In this document: in pieces, positions 59,637 through 64,000 of the stretch
Numbering within the stretch: the stretch's first letter is position 1
How the letters are laid out: every line of letters begins with the position of its first letter
DNA from: JABDIP01 sp965227455
GTDB lineage: Bacteria; Pseudomonadota; Alphaproteobacteria; DSM-16000; Inquilinaceae
DNA: 64,000 bases
Reading direction: 5' to 3'
Assembly (NCBI GenBank): GCA_965227455.1
Contig: OZ245752.1
Span: 1,488,001 to 1,552,000 of the forward strand
The notes under the pieces: model-generated
The model's input: the letters and a program-made list of their open reading frames with translations, nothing else
Told to the model about the DNA's origin: nothing
Database searches by the model: none
Program-made: the position numbers and the translations under genes

Positions 59637-60560
59637 ATGCGGTTCGAGGGCATCTATACCCCGATCGTCACCCCCCATCGGGACGACCATTCCATCGACC
59701 GCGACCGCTTCGCGGAGGTTGCGGAGCATCTGATCGCGGCCGGCGTGCATGGCATCGTGCTGGCCGGCACGACGGGAGAGTATTACGCCCAGTCCCCCGA
59801 AGAGCGGGTCGAGCTGATGGGGCTGGCCAAGGCGGTGATCAAGGACCGCCTGCCGCTGATCGTCGGCACCGGCGCCATGCGCACCGAGGATTCGATCCAT
59901 CTCGCCGAGCAGGCCAAGGCGGCCGGCGCCGACGCCATCATGATCTCCACGCCGCCCTATGCCGCTCCGACCGGCCGGGAGAACGCGCTGCACGCCCTGG
60001 CGATCGACCGGGCCGCCAACCTGCCGGTGCTACTCTACAACTATCCCGGCCGCACCGGGGCGGAGATGGATGCGGAGTATCTGGACCGGGTCGGCCGTTC
60101 GCCGAATTTCTGCGCCATCAAGGAGAGCTCCGGCGACATCAACCGGCTGCACCTGATGGCGCGGGACTATCCGCATATCCAACTGGCCTGCGGCATGGAC
60201 GACCAGGCGCTGGAGTTCTTCGCCTGGGGTGCACGGAGCTGGGTCTGCGCCGGCTCCAACTTCGCGCCGGAGGCCCATATCGCCCTGTGGCGCACCTGCG
60301 CGGTGAACGGCGATTTCGACACCGGGCGGCGCATCATGTCGGCCATGCTGCCGCTGATGCGGGTGCTGGAACAGGGCGGCAAGTTCGTCCAGTGCATCAA
60401 GCACGGGATGGCCCTGCGCGGTCTTCCCTGCGGCCCGCCGCGCCGGCCGCTGCAGCCGCTGAACAAGGACGAGAAGCGGGCCCTGGCCGAGACCGTCAAG
60501 ATCATGGACGCCGCCATCAACCAGATCGAAGCGGAGGCCCGCGCATGTCCGAACTCCTGA
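59637..60560 (+). CDS. dihydrodipicolinate synthase (DapA) family lyase
   Basis: A 307-residue class I aldolase-type protein. The Schiff-base lysine is Lys162 (CAIKESSGD), the catalytic Tyr is Tyr134 in LLYNYPGRTG, and the substrate loop is GTTGEYY at 44-50. The family includes true DapA, sialate lyase, 2-keto-3-deoxy-sugar-acid aldolases and the hydroxyproline-pathway deaminase. The context (GntR, aldehyde dehydrogenase, FAD oxidase) fits a catabolic member rather than lysine synthesis. Its end overlaps the next gene by 16 bases. The start is the Met after the operator; the upstream frame runs through the hairpin repeat. Confidence 0.92.
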   Translation: MRFEGIYTPIVTPHRDDHSIDRDRFAEVAEHLIAAGVHGIVLAGTTGEYYAQSPEERVELMGLAKAVIKDRLPLIVGTGAMRTEDSIHLAEQAKAAGADAIMISTPPYAAPTGRENALHALAIDRAANLPVLLYNYPGRTGAEMDAEYLDRVGRSPNFCAIKESSGDINRLHLMARDYPHIQLACGMDDQALEFFAWGARSWVCAGSNFAPEAHIALWRTCAVNGDFDTGRRIMSAMLPLMRVLEQGGKFVQCIKHGMALRGLPCGPPRRPLQPLNKDEKRALAETVKIMDAAINQIEAEARACPNS

Positions 60561-62065
60561 CCCGCGACGAATACGGCGCCATCGCCGAGAGCCTGGATCT
60601 GCCGTGCACCGCCTTCATCGATGGCGGCTTTCGCGCCGCCCAATCGGGCGCGGCCTTCGCCACCATCAACCCGGCCACCGGCGAGACCCTGGCCGAGATC
60701 GCGTCCTGTGGCGCCGACGACATCGATTTCGCGGCGGCCAAGGCGCGCGGGGCCTTCGAGGACGGCCGCTGGTCGCGGCTGCACCCGGTCGAGCGCAAGC
60801 AGACCCTGCTCCGCCTCGCCAAGCTGATCGACCGTAACCGCCACGAGCTGGCGGTGATGGAGAGCGTCGATTCCGGCAAGCCGATCCGCGACTGCGTCAC
60901 CATCGACGTGCCGGAGACCATCACCACGCTGAGATGGCATGCCGAAGCCATCGACAAGATCTACGACCAATGCGCCCCGGCCGGCGACGACGTCATGGCG
61001 GTGATCGCCCGCGAGCCCGTCGGCGTGGTCGGGCTAGTGCTGCCCTGGAACTTCCCGCTTTTGATGCTGGCCTGGAAGATCGGGCCGGCGCTGGCTTCTG
61101 GCTGCTCGGTGATCGTCAAGCCGGCGGAACAGACCTCGCTGACCGCGCTCAGGGTGGCCGAGCTGGCCATGGAGGCGGGCCTGCCGCGCGGCGCGCTGAA
61201 CGTCGTCACCGGCGACGGGCCGACCACCGGCGAGCCGCTCGGGCTGCATCCGGATGTCGACATGATCTCCTTCACCGGTTCGACCGAGACCGGCCGGCGC
61301 TTCCTGCGCTATGCCGCCGATTCCAACCTGAAGAAGGTCACACTGGAATGCGGCGGCAAGAACCCGGCCCTGGTGCTGGACGACGCCGAGGATCTCGACC
61401 TGGTGGCCGGCCACCTGGTCAATGGCGCCTTCTGGAACATGGGCGAGAACTGCTCCGCCAGCTCCCGGCTGATCGTGCATGAGTCGGTCCGCGAGCCGCT
61501 GATGGAGCGCCTGCTGGCCCGGGCCCGGGACTGGCGCACCGGCGACCCGCTGGACCCGGCCAACCATCTGGGACCGCTGGTCGACCGGGCGCATTTCGAC
61601 AAGGTCACCGGCCATATCGAGCGCGGCAAGGCCTCGGCCAGCGTGGCCATCGGCGGCGCGGGCGAGGACGGCTATGTGGAACCGACCATCTTCGACGCGG
61701 TGAAGCCGGCCGATGAGCTGGCGCGGGAGGAGATCTTCGGCCCGGTGCTTTCGGTCATCACCGTCGCCTCCGTGGAAGAGGCCGTGGCGGTGGCCAATGA
61801 CAGCGCCTATGGCCTCGCCGCATCGGTGTTCTCCGCCAACGGCAAGCGGGCGCTCAGGGCGGCGCGCGCCATCCGCGCCGGCACCGTGACGGTCAACTGC
61901 TATGGCGAGGGCGACATCACCACGCCCTTCGGCGGCTACAAGCAATCCGGCTTCGGCGGCCGCGACAACGGCGTGCATGCCCATGACCAGTACACCGAGC
62001 TGAAGACCATCTGGATCGACCTCTCGGACCAGTCGGCCGAAGACTCCGTCGATCTGTCGAGCTGA
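60545..62065 (+). CDS. aldehyde dehydrogenase, PuuC-like
   Basis: A 506-residue aldehyde dehydrogenase with Asn169 (VLPWNFP), Glu268 (TLECGGKN) and Cys303 (MGENCSASS). The sequence style, including SFTGSTETGRRFLRYAADSN, TINPATGETLAEIASCGADD and the end PFGGYKQSGFGGRDNGVHAH, matches gamma-glutamyl-gamma-aminobutyraldehyde and other amine-derived aldehyde dehydrogenases. It overlaps the DapA-type gene, and an FAD amine oxidase follows, suggesting oxidation of an aldehyde released from an amine. Confidence 0.93.
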   Translation: MSELLTRDEYGAIAESLDLPCTAFIDGGFRAAQSGAAFATINPATGETLAEIASCGADDIDFAAAKARGAFEDGRWSRLHPVERKQTLLRLAKLIDRNRHELAVMESVDSGKPIRDCVTIDVPETITTLRWHAEAIDKIYDQCAPAGDDVMAVIAREPVGVVGLVLPWNFPLLMLAWKIGPALASGCSVIVKPAEQTSLTALRVAELAMEAGLPRGALNVVTGDGPTTGEPLGLHPDVDMISFTGSTETGRRFLRYAADSNLKKVTLECGGKNPALVLDDAEDLDLVAGHLVNGAFWNMGENCSASSRLIVHESVREPLMERLLARARDWRTGDPLDPANHLGPLVDRAHFDKVTGHIERGKASASVAIGGAGEDGYVEPTIFDAVKPADELAREEIFGPVLSVITVASVEEAVAVANDSAYGLAASVFSANGKRALRAARAIRAGTVTVNCYGEGDITTPFGGYKQSGFGGRDNGVHAHDQYTELKTIWIDLSDQSAEDSVDLSS

Positions 62066-62121
62066 CCGAGAGAGCGGTGCGGTGATCCGGATGCGTGCAA
62101 CAGGTGGATGGGTCAGTTCTC

Positions 62122-62249
62122 CCCCCTCACCCTCCCACGGCTTCGCCGCGGGTCCCTCCCTCTCCCCCAGGAGAGGGAAGTCAGAAGCCGCCTCGAGATC
62201 CCTCTCCTTGGGGAGAGGGAGGGGCCCGCGAAGCGGGAGGGTGAGGGGG
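62122..62249. repeat. long intergenic inverted repeat, copy 2
   Basis: Perfect 15-bp outer arms CCCCCTCACCCTCCC and GGGAGGGTGAGGGGG, with inner CCCTCTCC/GGAGAGGG pairs. Same class as copy 1 and also placed between two genes of the same operon, before the FAD oxidase gene. Confidence 0.8.
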
Positions 62250-62311
62250 AGCACCGTCCTTCGGATTCACCGTGCAGGCCCCATCGCAAGAACGCTCCTG
62301 GCCTGAACGGG

Positions 62312-63658
62312 ATGACAAACAAACCGATCACCGTCGCGCGCCTTCCCAGGGACCCTGGTCCGGCTGCCTGGAACGCGCTGCTGCCGCCGCGTCCGCCGGC
62401 GCGGGAGCTGGAAGAGCGGATCACCGCCGATTGGCTGGTGATCGGCGCCGGCTGGGCCGGGCTGGCGGCCGCACGGCGGCTGACCCAGCTGCGCGGCGGC
62501 GACCGCATCGTCGTACTGGAGGCGTCCCGGGTGGCCGAGGGTCCGGCCGGCCGCAATTCCGGCTTCATGATCGACCTGCCCCATGATCTGAGCTCCGACA
62601 GCTACAGCGGTGCGGCGGACAAGGACCGCCAGCAGATCGCCATGAACCGGGCCGCCATCGATTTCTCCGCCGAGGCGGCCGAGGAATACGAGATGCCAGC
62701 CGAAGCCTTCGCCCGGGTCGGCAAGACCAACGGTGCTGCGACCGAAGGCGGCCTCGCCCACAATGCGGAATTCGCCCGGCATCTGGCAGGCCTTGGCGAA
62801 CCCTATGAGGCGCTGGACGCCGACGCGATGCGGCGACTCACCGGGACCGGGTTCTACCAGGGCGGCCTGTACACGCCGGGCGCCGGGCTGGCACAGCCGG
62901 CCCTGTTCATCCGCAGCCTGGCCGAGGCGCTGAGGCGCAAGCTCGACCTCTTCGAGCGCAGCCCGGTCACCGCCCTCGCCCGCACCGGCGATGACTGGCG
63001 GGCCGAAACCCCGAAGGGTTCGGTCGCGGCGCCGCGCGTCATCCTGGCGGTGAACGGCCATGCGGAGAGCTTCGGATTCTTCCGCCGCCGTCTGCTGCAC
63101 GTCTTCACCTACGCTTCCATGACCCGGGCGCTGACGGCGGACGAGGTGACGCGCCTGGGCGGCGAGCCGCGCTGGGGCGTGCTGCCGGCGGATCCGATGG
63201 GCAGCACCGTGCGCCGCATCTCCGGAACCGGCGGCGACCGCATCGTGGTGCGCAACCGCTTCACCTACGACCCCGGCATGGAGGTCTCGGACTCCCGCCT
63301 GCGCGCCGTCGCCCGCGATCACGATGCCAGCTACGCCAACCGCTTCCCGATGCTGAAGGATGTGGAGATGGAGTATCGCTGGGGCGGCCGGCTCTGCCTG
63401 TCGCGCAACGGCGTGCCGGCCTTCGGAGAGATCGAGGACGGCCTCTACGCCGCCTGTTGCCAGAACGGCCTCGGCACCACCAAGGGCACCCTCGCCGGCA
63501 TGCTGGCGGCGGAACAGGCGGCCCAGGCCAACAACCCGATGATCGACGAGATGCTGGCCTTCGACCCGCCCAGCCGCCTGCCCCCGGAACCCTTCGCCTG
63601 GCTCGGCGCCAACGCCACCATGCGCTGGAAGGAACACAAGGCCGGACGGGAGCTGTAG
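62312..63658 (+). CDS. FAD-dependent amine/amino acid oxidoreductase (DAO family)
   Basis: A 448-residue flavoprotein of the DAO type. The FAD motif WLVIGAGWAGLAAARRL (G45-x-G47-x-x-G50) and acidic end of the second strand (IVVLEASRVAEG) are followed by PAGRNSGFMIDLPHDLSSDS and a C-terminal LYAACCQNGLGTTKGTLAGM. It resembles the PuuB/gamma-glutamylputrescine oxidase and glycine/sarcosine oxidase groups. It should deaminate or demethylate a secondary or primary amine to an aldehyde or imine, feeding the preceding dehydrogenase. The ATG was chosen beyond the hairpin repeat. Confidence 0.92.
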   Translation: MTNKPITVARLPRDPGPAAWNALLPPRPPARELEERITADWLVIGAGWAGLAAARRLTQLRGGDRIVVLEASRVAEGPAGRNSGFMIDLPHDLSSDSYSGAADKDRQQIAMNRAAIDFSAEAAEEYEMPAEAFARVGKTNGAATEGGLAHNAEFARHLAGLGEPYEALDADAMRRLTGTGFYQGGLYTPGAGLAQPALFIRSLAEALRRKLDLFERSPVTALARTGDDWRAETPKGSVAAPRVILAVNGHAESFGFFRRRLLHVFTYASMTRALTADEVTRLGGEPRWGVLPADPMGSTVRRISGTGGDRIVVRNRFTYDPGMEVSDSRLRAVARDHDASYANRFPMLKDVEMEYRWGGRLCLSRNGVPAFGEIEDGLYAACCQNGLGTTKGTLAGMLAAEQAAQANNPMIDEMLAFDPPSRLPPEPFAWLGANATMRWKEHKAGREL

Positions 63659-63752
63659 CGCCTTCCGAGCGCCGAAGTCGTCAGCTACTGTCCCCAGGAC
63701 TGACGATCGGGGCTCTGGTCCCACGTGGCACTAAACGGGAAAGGTCACGGCG

Positions 63753-64000
63753 TTGAAGAGCTTTGGCTATGCCGCCCTGGCGCTCCTGCTGGTCGCGCTC
63801 TTGGTCGGCTTGGTTTCAGCGGAGCTCACACCGGTTCCGGACCCCCAAGTGACCATCGGGCCGTCGGAAGTACGATCATCCACGGCGGGCGTCGGCCCGG
63901 ATGGGCGCATCAATCCCGCTGCGACCGGTGCCCTACGCGGGCACGGTGTGCCGGCCGGCATGCGGCGCGAACCAAGCGATGTGCGCGATCAGACGGGTCT
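63753..64000 (+). CDS. membrane-anchored or exported protein (partial)
   Basis: A frame starting at TTG, preceded by AAAGG, codes for LKSFGYAALALLLVALLVGL and continues hydrophilic (ELTPVPDPQVTIGPSEVRSS) to the window edge with no stop. The N-terminus is a signal peptide or anchor. The family cannot be recognised from 82 residues. Confidence 0.5.
   Translation, partial: MKSFGYAALALLLVALLVGLVSAELTPVPDPQVTIGPSEVRSSTAGVGPDGRINPAATGALRGHGVPAGMRREPSDVRDQTG

Noticed and set aside
1..64000. CRISPR array, retron or complete insertion sequence
   Set aside because: No regularly spaced repeats, no reverse transcriptase and no transposase or terminal inverted repeats with target duplication were seen.

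Overview
The window looks like one replicon segment of a high-GC alphaproteobacterium. The metabolic genes resemble those of Rhodospirillales-type marine or soil bacteria, but I cannot name the genus. It has two parts. Positions 1 to about 44.65 kb are most of an integrative and conjugative element (ICE). From about 44.7 kb to the end is ordinary chromosome dominated by small-molecule catabolism.

ICE backbone. On the minus strand, read from right to left, there is a coupled mating-pair operon: traG, a CopG-like gene, trbB, trbC, trbD, trbE, a small secreted protein, trbJ, trbL, trbF, trbG, trbI, DUF2274 and DUF736. To its right are a VirD2-like DUF3363 relaxase, a TraF-type protease, DUF2840 and an RdfS-like excisionase, which is the transfer and excision module of the tripartite or symbiosis-island ICE family. 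Further right come ssb, a DUF2493 gene, a Toprim gene, a metallopeptidase/VWA gene, a companion gene, a MoxR-type AAA gene, DUF2958 and a large ParB-like gene. The right end carries two DUF2285-type regulators: a small QseM-like protein and an FseA-like protein that is already one continuous ORF. No integrase is visible, so the left end lies outside the window. A degenerate tRNA-fMet-like fragment near 44.65 kb may mark the right attachment site.

ICE cargo. Four slots interrupt the backbone. Slot 1 (20.4-23.7 kb) holds a 1118-residue protein that joins a Schlafen/AlbA_2 plus HATPase_c_4 (RecG-like) half to an Argonaute half. The Argonaute half has an APAZ-like region, a MID domain with an intact guide 5'-phosphate pocket, and a catalytically dead PIWI domain. 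I consider this the most novel item in the window. Slot 2 (26.7-28.5 kb) holds VapBC and a secreted nitrilase-family protein. Slot 3 (35.2-39.2 kb) holds a two-gene Hachiman defence system, hamA and hamB. Slot 4 (39.7-42.6 kb) holds two paralogous ECF sigma/anti-sigma pairs that share an upstream palindrome. A recurring leader motif precedes four backbone genes (Toprim, MoxR, DUF2958, parB), and a nested hairpin precedes ssb.

Chromosome. After an SMP-30-like gene with a divergent LysR gene, bounded by diverged direct repeats, come a PhyH/SnoaL-like/SDR operon, RidA, and a LysR-controlled cluster. That cluster has an aldehyde dehydrogenase, a non-canonical M19 dipeptidase, a BCCT transporter, a 567-residue unknown, DUF3726 and an Ldh-family reductase. 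A GntR-controlled group follows: a DapA-family lyase, a second aldehyde dehydrogenase and an FAD amine oxidase. Tandem GTATAC operators upstream of gntR and of the dapA-like gene tie the last set together. The likely theme is uptake and breakdown of an N-methylated or cyclic amino acid. The substrate is not known.
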